Of a stretch of DNA of 64,000 nt, positions 11,470 to 24,099 are shown in pieces. The stretch spans positions 44,619,735 to 44,683,734 of the forward strand of contig NC_092230.1 in assembly GCF_036320965.1 (NCBI RefSeq). Reading direction: 5' to 3'. Position numbers and translations under genes: made by a program. The stretch comes from Panulirus ornatus. Lineage: Eukaryota; Arthropoda; Malacostraca; Decapoda; Palinuridae. How positions within the stretch are numbered: position 1 is the stretch's first letter; each line of letters begins with the position of its first letter. The notes below the pieces were generated by a model. That model was not told the DNA's origin, ran no database searches, and worked only from the letters and a program-made list of their open reading frames with translations.

Positions 11470-11890
11470 GTCTCGCGTCTCCCTCTTCTCCTTGTTGTTT
11501 CCCTCCACTTCTGACACGTGTGCCCTTTCTGTGAACCTCTCCTCACTCATCCTCTCCACGTGTTCAATCTCTCTTCCCTCCATCGTTTCTTGCCCGAGCA
11601 ACCTTCCTCACGATGCTCTCACAAACATGCCACTTCCGACGCGTTCACCCTCTTCCGTGCTTTCTCAGCGACGTAAAGCCCACGCCTCGTATCCACACAC
11701 AATCCGTCGGGATTGCTATACCATCGAATATGTCCATCTTTGCCCCTGATCGAGGATGATCTCTCCCTCTTTCCACACAAACACCCCTCTCAGTGCGCCC
11801 AGAACTTTCGCCCCCTCACCCACCCTATGGCTCACTTCGACGACTCCAGCAGTTTCACTCTCTGCACTCTCCAGTCTAAGGAACCTAAAC
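11470..11890 (-). pseudogene. LINE family A remnant (heavily decayed)
   Basis: Minus-strand translation in shifting frames gives EHVERMSEERFTERAHVSEVEG (about 11500-11560) and VSHRVGEGAKVLGALRG (about 11785-11835). These match the GHMERMSEERL and DHRVGEGAKILGAL segments of the copy at 4672-5511, with the intervening region decayed. There is no intact domain. Confidence 0.8.
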
Positions 11891-11924
11891 CATCCAACTT
11901 CTTCGAAGGCCTGGATGTTGTATA

Positions 11925-12215
11925 GATGAAGCAGCAGCAGTAGAAGCAGCCACTTTAGCAACAGCAGTGTGGCGAGAACATGAGTAGCAACTATGACAAA
12001 AACAGCTGTGGAGGGAACAGCAACTGAAGTCGCCTCAGCAGCAGCTGCAGGAACAACATAATGGAGACAATAAATCCACTCCTCTTGCAACATAAAAGTA
12101 GCAGTAGCAGCAACACCTGCACGATAAGTAGCGCAGGAAAGTAGCAGGAACAAAAAAATAGTGGCAAAAGTAGCAGTAGTAAGAAAAAGCAACAGAAAAA
12201 GTAGCAACAGTAACA
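11925..12215. repeat. Imperfect GTAGCA/GCAACA trinucleotide-type repeat
   Basis: A run of AGCAGCAGTAG-like triplets extends over about 290 bp. The long hydrophobic minus-strand frames (Leu/Cys/Tyr/Phe-rich) are a by-product. Confidence 0.8.
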
Positions 12216-12544
12216 CAAAGTATACAATGGCAACACCCCGTTGCCCCTGAGCACTGGTCTGGACACGGGTAACATGGTGGAAAAAGGAAAAAAAAAAAAC
12301 GGGCCTCGCTAATGACCTTAAAAAACACTAAATAAATAAATGATAATAAAAAATTGGAATGATGATGTAAACAGAAATACGTAATTAACTGCGATAACAT
12401 CACAATTTACCGCACTGTGAAATATGCATATCGGGGAAATTATGCACTCGTGTTTATACACCTCATTTATTCATTAGCTGCGTGTAAAATATATATTTCA
12501 TTAATTCTCCCAAATGTATTACGATTTGTAGTAATGATTTTTCA

Positions 12545-12551
12545 CCCACGA

Positions 12552-12588
<37 letters not shown>

Positions 12589-12607
12589 ACACACACACAC
12601 ACACACA
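12545..12607. repeat. (CA)n microsatellite
   Basis: An interrupted CA run lies immediately next to the 3' end of the following LINE A copy. Confidence 0.95.
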
Positions 12608-12629
12608 TTATATAATGTAAATCTATACT

Positions 12630-13317
12630 TGTTCGTCGTTTCCAGCGTCAGCGAGGTAGCGCCATGAAACTGACGAAGGCCACATCCGCTTGCATCCGTT
12701 CTCTAGCTGCCATATGTAATATACCAAAACAACAGCTCCCTATCCACACATCCAGGCCTCACAGATCTACATAGCTTGTCCCCGCTGCTCCACTTCACTC
12801 CACTGACAGTAAGTCCAACCCCATACATCACATCGTTCCTGTTCACTCGTGCACGCCTCTCACCCTCCTGCATGCTCAGGCACTATATGATTTCATCGCC
12901 AATATGGTTTCCCCATTCTCCTTGTCTCTTCCGCTTCTGACACATATATCCTCTTTTGTCCACTTTTCCTCACTTTCTCTCCATATGTCCAGACCACTTC
13001 AGCACATCCTCTTTACCTCTCTCAACCACACTATGCATTAACACACCCCTTTCCTACCCTTTCATTACTTACTCGTTCAAACCACCTCACACCACATACT
13101 GTCCTCAAACATTTCATTTCCAACACATCCACCCCTCCTTCGCATACCCTCATCCACAGCCCATGCCTCTTATCCATATAACACTGTTGGGACTACTATA
13201 CCTTCAAACATACTCATTTCACCATCCCAGAAGACGACTTCTCTTTCCACACATCGTTCAAGGCACCCAGAATCTTCGCCCCCTCACCTACCCTATGACT
13301 CACTTTCGCTTCTATGG

Positions 13318-13321
<4 letters not shown>
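12630..13321 (-). mobile_element. LINE family A, 5'-truncated and decayed copy
   Basis: The region aligns by eye with 4500-5200 on the same strand. The family 3' motif (here CAGCGAGGTAGCGCC) is at about 12648, TCACCCTCCTGCATG is near 12860, TCAAACCACCTCACACCACA is at about 13077, and KVSHRVGEGAKILGALNDVW is encoded on the minus strand at about 13250-13310. Many stops are present. As in the 4461-5511 copy, the 5' edge is a (TA)n tract. Confidence 0.88.

Positions 13322-13387
<66 letters not shown>
13322..13387. repeat. (TA)n microsatellite at LINE A 5' junction
   Basis: About 33 TA repeats directly abut the LINE A fragment. Confidence 0.97.
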
Positions 13388-13389
<2 letters not shown>

Positions 13390-13622
13390 ATATCAATATT
13401 ACACCTTTACATTTACTAATCACATTGATAAATAAAATTATACAAGGCAATAATATCCCACAAGAAGAAAAAAAAAGAATCCTAAATTATACCATGAATC
13501 ACACAAATCGGATTCAAATTAACATTGAGCAAACACACAAGAACAAAGCAGATGCCGACATTCCGAGCTGCTAATATGGCGGTGTAAAAACACACACACG
13601 CATAAATCAGAAGTCGTTGTAA

Positions 13623-13685
<63 letters not shown>

Positions 13686-13799
13686 CCATGGCTAAATAGG
13701 GAAATGTGCAAAAATGTCAACTGAGCACCTAGGCTTCTCATCCATTTTAGTTTGTCTGATTTTAAAATCTTTTTTCCTCTTGGTGCACTGATCTTGGGT

Positions 13800-13848
<49 letters not shown>

Positions 13849-14163
13849 TGAAGGATAGTGACGAATGGCTTTAGGGTAAGGGTAGGATCTATGATTAACC
13901 TTTACGTTGCAACTGGAGCATCCAAGTGTACTCAAGTAGTAAACCCAGAGAGAAGCTGAGGTAGTGGGCATCCAGAGCGCGAATGGAGTCATGCAAGGCA
14001 AGCTGCTGAGACTCGCACACTTGTGACTACGTCTGTTACTGGGAGTTCGGACAGGCTCGTTAAATAACCTCTCATACCAGAGGAATCGACATTTCCCTGC
14101 CATTGAAAGTAGCGCAGACTTAGAATGCAGGAGTCTTTGAAAAAGGCCCCGAGTTAATTGCGT
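13388..14163. other. Unassigned sequence with (GA)n and (CT)n
   Basis: (GA)n lies at 13629-13680 and (CT)n at 13801-13843. The 13850-14160 part is complex and encodes an open minus-strand stretch without recognisable motifs. Confidence 0.5.
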
Positions 14164-15404
<1,241 letters not shown>

Positions 15405-15765
15405 GACTGAATATAACAATGTTTACGTCTGTGGATGGACTGATAATACATGGAAAAGCGCTCGAGTTGAAGGACCGAATTAGGGAAAAAAATTGACCTA
15501 GTTCGAGTAGAGGAGACGGGACAAGTAATTACTAGAGAGATAAGATCTCACCCAATCCTTACACAGGCATACGTGATAACAAGGAGGGAAAGGAAAGAAA
15601 ATGGAAGGGGATTTGCCAACTTGATAAAAAGGACTTTAAGTCTTAGGAAAATACTGACTGAACGGCCTATTCAAAAAGTAATGAGATCAACTGTGGGAAA
15701 GAACTCTATAAAGAGGATGTGACAATTTATAATCCTCCAAAGCGTTTTAATCAACCACAACAAAT
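15405..15765 (+). pseudogene. LINE endonuclease (EEP/APE-type) N-terminal remnant
   Basis: Plus-strand translation, with a stop and frame changes, follows the N-terminal pattern of LINE apurinic-type endonucleases. It reads LNITMFTSVDGLI, then KALELKDRI, then DLVRVEETGQV (degenerate form of the D-I-x-x-x-QET box), then YVITRRERKENGRGFANLIKR (the R-x-x-x-GGG-A-x-LI segment) and later IYNPP. The catalytic Glu position is recognisable, but the frame is broken and the domain is cut off. It probably belongs to LINE family B, but no overlapping part proves this. Confidence 0.6.
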
Positions 15766-16194
15766 GAACAAAGATCAAGGACAGAAAACAAAAATGAGGA
15801 AGGTACATGAAAGTGAAACATCAAAGCTAGAAAAAAAAATCAGGAAGGTACATAAATGTGAAAAACACATATTTATCAGATGTGGTCAACTCCTAATAAT
15901 GGGAGTGCTTGAATTATATATTCAAAATAAAAAATGACTGGGAGAATTTCGATTCTTATGGAGACAAGGGGTCATTAGGAAGCATAAGGAAGACTTACCT
16001 CGTATTACAATGCCAAGGACCACGACAGAATCAGAGAGAGGCAATACATCTCCATGACAACATCTTGTCTTGACCCACTGTGACATGGTCCTTGGGGTTG
16101 TTATAAACGATAATCCAACAACCCAGATGTGCGAAATCGTCTGTTACAACTTCAGATGTATACCACCATTAACGGCACCCCAGATGTATGATAA
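15766..16194. other. Unassigned AT-rich sequence
   Basis: An AAGGTACAT(A/G)AA-type segment is repeated twice near 15800-15860. No gene is seen. Confidence 0.4.
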
Positions 16195-17175
16195 TCACTA
16201 ACAACGAAACTACAACCCAGAGGCATGACATCACCATCAACAAAACTACAACCCAGAGGCATGATGTCACCGACAACAATCCAGATGTCTGACATCACCA
16301 ACAACAAAACTACAACCCAGAGGCATGACATCATCAAAAATACAACCCAGAGGCATGACATCACCAACAATACAACTCAGAAGCATGACATCACCATCAA
16401 CAAAACTACAACCCAGACGCATGACATCACCTACAACCCAGACGCATGACATCATCTACAACCCAGACGCATGACATCACCTACAACCCAGACGCATGAC
16501 ATCATCTACAACCCAGACGCATGACATCATCTACAACCCAGACGCATGACATCACCTACAACCCAGACGCATGACATCACCTACAACCCAGACGCATGAC
16601 ATCACCTACAACCCAGACGCATGACATCACCTACAACCCAGACGCATGACATCATCTACAACCTAGACGCATGACATCATCTACAACCCAGACGCATGAC
16701 ATCATCTACAACCCAGACGCATGACATCATCTACAACCCAGACGCATGACATCACCTACAACCCAGACGCATGACATCATCTACAACCCAGAAGCATCAT
16801 GACATAACCTACAACCCAGACGCATGACATCACCTACAACCCAGACGCATGACATCATCTACAACCCAGAAGCATCATGACATCACCTACAACCCAGACG
16901 CATGACATCATCTACAACCCAGACGCATGACATCACCTACAACCCACACGCATGACATCACCTACAACCCAGACGCATGACATCATCTACAACCCAGACG
17001 CATGATATCACCTACAACCCAGACGCATGACATCATCTACAACCCAGACGCATGACATCTACAACCCAGACGCATGACATCATCTACAACCCAGACGCAT
17101 GACATCACCTACAACCCAGACGCATGACATCATCTACAACCCAGACGCATGACATCATCTACAACCCAGATCCAT
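16195..17175. repeat. 25-bp minisatellite
   Basis: Roughly 29 regular units of 25 bp (ACAACCCAGACGCATGACAT followed by CATCT or CACCT) run from about 16430. They are preceded by diverged units with extra CAACAAAACTA-type inserts from 16195. Single-base variants (AGAAGCATCATGACAT, ACACGCATG) are scattered. Confidence 0.97.
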
Positions 17176-17179
17176 GGCC

Positions 17180-17847
17180 ACACCATCAACGACAAACCCA
17201 CCACCCACCCCACCACCATCATCATCACCCCTGATGTATGACGCCATCGGTAGCAAACATCACATGACCACGGGGGCTACAACCACATAATTTCCCCTCC
17301 CTCCCTTGACACACACACACACACACACACACATACACACACACAAGGAGAGGACAATGACACTTCGAAGGTGTAAATAACAAACTGTAGGCAGCAGTAA
17401 ACCTGACATGACCTCCCCCCCTAAAAATAAAAAAACCCACAACCACGCAATGATAAAAACCACCACAGACTACCACACACGACCACGACCACTCTGGGGC
17501 CAACCACACGCAACGGCCAACCACACGCAGTGACATCAACAACAACAACATAGACAAACGCGAACTAAAACAAACACCAGAAGGCCTTGCGCTGGGGGGC
17601 CCGGCCAAATTATCGGGGGGGGGGTAATAATTTGCTGGCCAACAATTTGAACAAGGGGTTAGCCGTATCTGACGTTGTTAACAAGGTTACAAGCACAGGA
17701 CGCGCCCTAACAAGCAGTTAGCGGGTAATGGGGCTGTTAGGGGCGGCCTCTTGATGTGTCCTTGTTAACCAGTTCTGACGACCTTGTTGGAGGCTCCATT
17801 GGGCCCGCGCTTACGCCCCTCTGGCTCTCGCTGCTAGAGAGACGCTT

Positions 17848-17888
<41 letters not shown>

Positions 17889-18107
17889 GGTGTTGGAGAG
17901 GTTTTCGACGGTGGCGTTGGAGAAAGGCTATAATCTCATAACCGTGTTGGAGAGGCTAATAAATAATGATGGAGACTGGTGGCGATGGTGATGGAGGAAT
18001 ACTACGATGACGGCAACACACACACAAAAAAAAAGGGAATCCATCCCTCAAAAGAAGGCAACAACGGGTCGACCATGAGGTCCCCCAGGGCTAACGATGA
18101 GGTGAAA
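17180..18107. other. Unassigned sequence with (CA)n and (TG)n
   Basis: (CA)n lies at 17310-17345 and (TG)n at 17853-17887. The part at 17600-17800 is complex and carries repeated TTGTTAAC and CTAACAAG motifs. No gene is recognised. Confidence 0.45.
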
Positions 18108-18785
18108 TGAGTATGATGAGGGTGGAGGGTGGATCCTCATTATGAGGGTGGAGGGTCAATCCTCATTATGAGGGTGGATCCTCATTGAGGGTGGAGGGTG
18201 GATCCTCATTATGAGGGTGGAGGGTGGATCCTCATTATGAGGGTGGAGGGTCAATCCTCATTATGAGGGTGGAGGGTGGATCCTCATTATGAGGGTGGAT
18301 CCTCATTATGAGGGTGGAGGGTGGATCCTCATTATGAGGGTGGAGGGTCAATCCTCATTATGAGGGTGGAGGGTGGATCCTCATTATGAGGGTGGAGGGT
18401 GGATCCTCATTATGAGGGTGGATCCTCATTATGAGGGTGGAGGGTGGATCCTCATTATGAGGGTGGATCCTCATTATGAGGGTGGAGGGTGGATCCTCAT
18501 TATGAGGGTGGAGGGTGGATCCTCATTATGAGGGTGGATCCTCATTATGAGGGTGGATCCTCATTATGAGGGTGGAGGGTGAATCCTCATTATGAGGGTC
18601 AATCCTCATTATGAGGGTGGAGGGTGGATCCTCATTATGAGGGTGGAGGGTGGATCCTCATTATGAGGGTCAATCCTCATTATGAGGGTGGAGGGTCAAT
18701 CCTCATTATGAGGGTGGAGGGTCAATCCTCATTATGAGGGTGAATCCTCATTATGAGGGTGGAGGGTGGATCCTCATTTTGAGGC
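18108..18785. repeat. Two-length minisatellite, 26-bp and 19-bp units
   Basis: Units share ATTATGAGGGTGGATCCTC. The 26-bp form carries an extra GAGGGTG-type heptamer. A TCAATCCTC variant alternates with GGATCCTC. The mixture of lengths suggests repeated internal slippage. Confidence 0.97.
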
Positions 18786-18834
18786 CGGCAGCCCAGTCAC
18801 GACCAACCAACCTACCATCACCACCACCACGCCA

Positions 18835-18839
18835 GCGAT

Positions 18840-18873
<34 letters not shown>

Positions 18874-19009
18874 AGGGGGTTTACCATCCACTGGAAGAAA
18901 AAACCCACAGTCGTTCCTCACATGACGTGTCCTACACACACACACACACACACACGCACACACATACACACACACACGCATGGGGCGGTGTTCATCATGG
19001 GTACGTGTC

Positions 19010-19042
<33 letters not shown>

Positions 19043-19045
19043 GGG
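18835..19045. repeat. (CT)n and duplicated (CA)n segments
   Basis: (CT)n lies at 18841-18873. Two CA runs are each followed by the same ATGGGGCGGTGTTCATCATG segment (about 18979 and 19040), a local duplication of about 61 bp. Confidence 0.92.
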
Positions 19046-19085
19046 CGGTGTTCATCATGGGTACGGTATGGACGGCAGCTCCGGG

Positions 19086-19622
19086 GGTCGTACCGTCGTG
19101 CTCACGGGCCGTACCGTCGTGCTCAAGGGTCGTACCGTCGTGCTCAATGGTCGTACCGTCGTGCTCAAGGGCCGTACCGTCGTGCTCAGGGGTCGTACCG
19201 TCGTGCTCAGGGGTCGTGCCGTCGTGCTCCGTGGACCGTACCGTCGTGCTCAAGGACCGTGCCGTCGTGCTCACGAGCCGTACCGTCGTGCTCACGGGTC
19301 GTACCGTCGTGCTCACGGGTCGTACCGTCGTGCTCACGGGTCGTACCGTCGTGCTCCGAGGACCGTACCGTCGTGCTCAAGGACCGTGCCGTCGTGCTCA
19401 CGAGCCGTACCGTCGTGCTCACGGGTCGTACCGTCGTGCTCACGGGTCGTACCGTCGTGCTCACGAGTCGTACCGTCGTGCTCCGAGGACCGTACCGTCG
19501 TGCTCAAGGACCGTGCCGTCGTGCTCACGAGCCGTACCGTCGTGCTCACGGGTCGTACCGTCGTGCTCACGGGTCGTACCGTCGTGCTCAAGGACCGTAC
19601 CGTCGTGCTCCGTTTCGTCGTT
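19086..19622. repeat. 21-bp minisatellite with 127-bp higher-order period
   Basis: About 25 units contain CGTACCGTCGTGCTCA. A 22-bp variant unit (GTGCTCCGAGGAC or GTGCTCCGTGGAC) recurs at 19224, 19351 and 19478, giving a higher-order repeat of five 21-bp units plus one 22-bp unit. The array has no stop codons in any plus frame, which explains the long Val/Leu/Arg/Ser-rich open frames; I do not call a gene. The same unit occurs inverted at 50962-51290. Confidence 0.97.
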
Positions 19623-19821
19623 CTCAGGGGGGAACAACGAGTCATACATGATGCAGTGGGGTAGGGAAACGACCCCTGCCTCCCCTCGCCATAGGAGCGG
19701 GGGAGTAATCAAATTACTGTATGACCAACACCCATATCTACATACACCCGACATGCTCAAACGGTGACCACAGCTGATAGTGATGATAAACTGTATAGTG
19801 ATGATGTAAGCCGTGAGTATA

Positions 19822-20946
19822 ACAAAGCTAAGCTTTAAACACACCGTTCCTCCATACAAAGCTAAGCTTTAAACACACCGTTTCCTCGATACAAAGCTAA
19901 GCTTTAAACACACCGTTTCCCCGATACAAAGCTAAGCTTTAAACACACCGTTCCTCCATACAAAGCTAAGCTTTAAACACACCGTTCCTCCATACAAAGC
20001 TAAGCTTTAAACACACCGTTTCCTCGATACAAAACTAAGCTTTAAACACACCGTTCCTCCATACAAAGCTAAGCTTTAAACACACCGTTCCTCTATACAA
20101 AGCTAAGCTTTAAACACACCGTTCCTCTATACAAAGCTAAGCTTTAAACACACCGTTCCTCCATACAAAGCTAAGCTTTAAACACACCGTTCCTCCATAC
20201 AAAGCTAAGCTTTAAACACACCGTTTCCTCGATACAAAACTAAGCTTTAAACACACCGTTCCTCCATACAAAGCTAAGCTTTAAACACACCGTTCCTCTA
20301 TACAAAGCTAAGCTTTAAACACACCGTTCCTCCATACAAAGCTAAGCTTTAAACACACCGTTCCTCCATACAAAGCTAAGCTTTAAACACACCGTTCCTC
20401 GATACAAAGCTAAGCTTTAAACACACCGTTCCTCCATACAAAGCTAAGCTTTAAACACACCGTTCCTCGATACAAAGCTAAGCTTTAAACACACCGTTCC
20501 TCCATACAAAGCTAAGCTTTAAACACACCGTTCCTCGATACAAAGCTAAGCTTTAAACACACCGTTCCTCCATACAAAGCTAAGCTTTAAACACACCGTT
20601 CCTCCATACAAAGCTAAGCTTTAAACACACCGTTCCTCGATACAAAGCTAAGCTTTAAACACACCGTTCCCCGATACAAAGCTAAGCTTTAAACACACCG
20701 TTCCTCCATACAAAGCTAAGCTTTAAACACACCGTTCCTCCATACAAAGCTAAGCTTTAAACACACCGTTCCTCCATACAAAGCTAAGCTTTAAACACAC
20801 CGTTCCTCCATACAAAGCTAAGCTTTAAACACACCGTTCCTCCATACAAAGCTAAGCTTTAAACACACCGTTCCTCCATACAAAGCTAAGCTTTAAACAC
20901 ACCGCTCCCCGATACAAAGCTAAGCTTAAAACACACCGTTCCCCGT
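19822..20946. repeat. 34-bp minisatellite with internal HindIII site
   Basis: About 33 units share ACAAAGCTAAGCTTTAAACA and CACCGTTCCTCCAT or ...CGAT. Each unit carries the short inverted repeat AAAGC-TAA-GCTTT. Confidence 0.97.
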
Positions 20947-20949
20947 AAT

Positions 20950-21333
20950 ATACATACACAGAAAGAGCTTGAAAGCTTTATGACCAAAGCTTATATTTGC
21001 ATGGGTCAATCAGCCTTAAAGCCCTTCACTCACCCGCCCTGCAAAACAATGTCGCCTGGCAACATACGAAATCGATCTCAAACAAGATTTATCTGACTGT
21101 CCCAAATTTCGAGCGAGAATTATTGGCAAAACACGCGCCCGCAAACACAAACAGAACACAGACAAACAAACACAGGTACAAAAACAAACGCACGCACTCT
21201 CCTATAAAATTCTCTCTCTCTCTCTCTCTCTCTCTCCTATAAACACACACACACACACACATACACACTCCTATAAACACACCCATACACCCTCCTATAA
21301 ACAGACACATACACCCTCCTTCGCACACACACA

Positions 21334-21364
<31 letters not shown>

Positions 21365-21406
21365 AAACACACACACATACACCCTCCCATAAACACACAC
21401 AAACAC

Positions 21407-21448
<42 letters not shown>

Positions 21449-21743
21449 CACCTACAATTAACAATGCTAATCTAGGGGAAGAACAGGTGGAGTTCGAGCA
21501 CGTTCGGTACGGCCCTAAGGCCGTGCCGTACGTGCTCAAGGGGGTCTAATTAGGTCTCATAATTCATCTCCACGACGGAGGAAGGGTAAACACAAGGTGT
21601 GGTAATAAAGGAAGCGAAGACACGCGACGCGACGCGTGCACGGAAAACGAAACAGCTCAGCCCTATAAAGGGAAAGGGTCGAATACGATGTGGCAGACGA
21701 GAGGATAAAAAGGTGGGGGGGAGGCGAGACAGTGTGGGTCTCG

Positions 21744-21801
<58 letters not shown>

Positions 21802-21956
21802 CATCCTCCTCCTCCTCCACACTGGGTCAGGGAGAAGAGAGAGAGAGGGGGGGAAACACATCATATGTTTTTAAGTAGGTGTAAAGAACAATGGGAGGAG
21901 GTCATAAACTGCCTAAGGACGGGAAGGGTACGCCACACAAGGTTTAAGAGGCGAAG

Positions 21957-21988
<32 letters not shown>

Positions 21989-22155
21989 CTGTACGGGGGT
22001 GGAGGGGCCCATAGTGTGTGCTGGTAATGGGGGAAGTAACAGTGGATGAGAATGGGGCCCATAGTGTGTTAGATATGGGGAAGGACGTGTATGGGTATGG
22101 GGAAGGGGTCCATGGTGTCTTGGAAATGGGGAAGGACGTGTATGAGAAGTCAACT
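20950..22155. repeat. Unassigned DNA crowded with (CA)n, (CT)n and (GA)n
   Basis: CT runs near 21210-21236 and 21335-21360 alternate with CA runs and CTCCTATAAACA pieces at 21236-21445. (GA)n lies at 21744-21798 and (CA)n at 21957-21983. The stretch 21545-21740 is complex but unrecognised. Confidence 0.8.
21496..21537. repeat. Head-to-head pair of the 21-bp minisatellite unit
   Basis: GAGCACGTTCGGTACGGCC is followed after CTAA by GGCCGTGCCGTACGTGCTC, an inverted repeat with 19-bp arms and two mismatches. Each arm resembles one unit of the arrays at 19086 and 50962, one in each orientation. Confidence 0.7.
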
Positions 22156-22157
22156 AC

Positions 22158-22450
22158 CTGGCCTTTTATCACTTCTGTGTCACACTATCTAGGCCTTTTT
22201 ATCATGTTTCACGCGATTTGGTCCTTTCATGATCTGTGTCACACCTATCTGGCCTTTTATCATTTCTGTATCACACTGTCTAGGCCTTTTATCATGTTTC
22301 ACGCGATTTGGTCCTTTCATGATCTGTGTCACACCTATCTGGCCTTTTATCATTTCTGTGTCACACTATCTAGGCCTTTTTATCATGTTTCACGCTTGGT
22401 CCTTTCATGATGTGTCACACCTACCTGGCTTTTTATCATTTCTGTGTCAC
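22158..22450. repeat. About 90-bp tandem repeat, 3-4 units
   Basis: Units start GGCCTTTTATCATTTCTGT near 22160, 22251, 22341 and 22427 and contain TTTCACGCGATTTGGTCC and CATGATCTGTGTCACACC. Confidence 0.92.
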
Positions 22451-22559
22451 ACTGGTCTGGTCTTCCATTGTTTCCTAACCCCTTCTGAGCCTGGCTCTCT
22501 CTGCACACATCTGTACCACACAATAACTTATGGGATAAAAAAATTTGCTTTTGAGTTAC

Positions 22560-22985
22560 CCAAGTCCTGTTCCTCCTCGCCTTTTATTCAACGAGTTTGT
22601 TACCGCCTTTTATTCGACGAGTCTCTTCTGGCCTTTTACTTAACGAGTATGTTCTCGCCTTTTAGTTAACGATTCTATTCCCGCCCTATACTCAACGAGT
22701 CCGCTCTTGTCTTTTACTCAAAGAGTCTGATATTGTCTTTTACTTAACGAGTCTGCTCTCGTCTATTACTTAACGAGTCTGTTCTGGCCTTTTACTTAAC
22801 GAATAAGTTCCCGTTTTTCACAACGAATCTGTTCTCGCCTTTTACTTAAAGAGTCTGTTTCCGTCTTTCACTTAACGATTCTATCCTCGCCTTTTACTTA
22901 ACGAGTCCGTCCCCGTCTTTTACTCAACGATTCTATTCCTACCTTTTACTTAACGAGTCTGTTCTGGCCTTTTACGTTTTTCTTT
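22560..22985. repeat. About 27-bp degenerate minisatellite
   Basis: About 15 units of CTTTTACTTAACGAGTCTGT plus TCTCGCC or CCCGTC, with many substitutions. Confidence 0.93.
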
Positions 22986-23099
22986 TCTTTTTCCTACAGG
23001 ACAGAAGGCGTCCGTCAAACAGTACACCACAAATATAGTAGGAAAAAAAAAACATGTATAAAGACTCCCCCTTAAGCAATGGGGGTGTGTCAATGTAAT

Positions 23100-23425
23100 A
23101 ACATCAAAGTAGGGCCTTATGACAGGGGTTCATAGGGGCGGTTTGGGCCCACCGGGCACTCACACCACACGGCAGGACGGGCGTGTCCCTTACAGCACGC
23201 TATAATAAGGGTGTATTTACGGCACATAATTCTGGCGTGGTGGGAGCGCCCGTAGGGGAGGCGGCGGCGGTGTGGCCAGGGCCGAGGGCCACAGCAGGCC
23301 ACCGAGGCCACAGGGAATGCAGTAATTGCAAGGTTCTGATCCTCTTCATGGAGGGTCATCAAAGTGGAATAAATCATGGGGGGGAGGCGCGCGTGCGCCC
23401 CCGCGCGCCTCCCCCCCCCCCCCCC
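23100..23425. other. GC-rich complex block, function unknown
   Basis: Within repeat-dominated DNA, the part at 23100-23375 is complex and GC-rich, with mixed G and C rather than a one-strand bias, and ends in a CGCGCGTGCGC-type patch and poly(C). No reading frame is convincing. It could be a regulatory or conserved non-coding block, which I cannot test here. Confidence 0.3.
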
Positions 23426-23544
23426 ACGTCCCGGACTTACGTGAGGCCCCGGATGGGGGAAGGGGGGGGTGAGGGGAAGATGGGAGGGAGAGAGGGGAGG
23501 GAGACACGGATATTGGACGGGAGAAGGGAGTACGTAGGAAGTAC

Positions 23545-23825
23545 ATGAGTACATGGGAGTACTTGGGGGTACATGGGAGTACGTGGGAGTACATGACGGT
23601 ACAGGGTGTACACTGGAGTACCTGGGAGTACATGTCGGTACAGGGTGCACATGGGAGTACATGAGTGTACATGACGTTGCAAGGTGTACACGGGAGTACT
23701 TGGGTATACATGACGGTACATGGGAGTACATGACGGTACATGGTGCACACGGGAGTACATGGGAGTACATGAACGGCCCAGGGTGTACAAGGGTAGTACT
23801 TGGAAGTACACGTCGGTGCACGGGA
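23545..23825. repeat. GGGAGTACATG-based minisatellite
   Basis: Irregular units of GGGAGTACATG and ACGGTACAGGGTGTACAC are repeated about 8-10 times. The Tyr/Cys/Thr/Pro-rich minus frames derive from it. Confidence 0.92.
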
Positions 23826-24099
23826 AGAGGGAGAGATATAAGAGGGAGAGCTGAGGGCTCCATGACGGAGAAATCTACTGTCATGATCTTATTTGTGGTA
23901 GATAGACGGTAGCAAAGTAGATGGTACCTTTCCCCTCCCTACCCCCGAGCCAGCCCTACGCCCCCCTCTCACTCGGGGGGGGGGGAACACTAGGGGTGCT
24001 GTAGCGTGTGGGGGGGGCCACGACCCACCCCATCCCTCAGGGGCAGGTACGTACACGTAGTAGTATAGCGACTGCCCCTTATTAAACTCCTCTCCCTCA

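Noticed and set aside
18766..19767. Open frames of 220-333 codons on the plus strand
   Set aside because: They span CT/CA tracts and the 21-bp minisatellite in all three frames, with no domain or codon bias to favour one.
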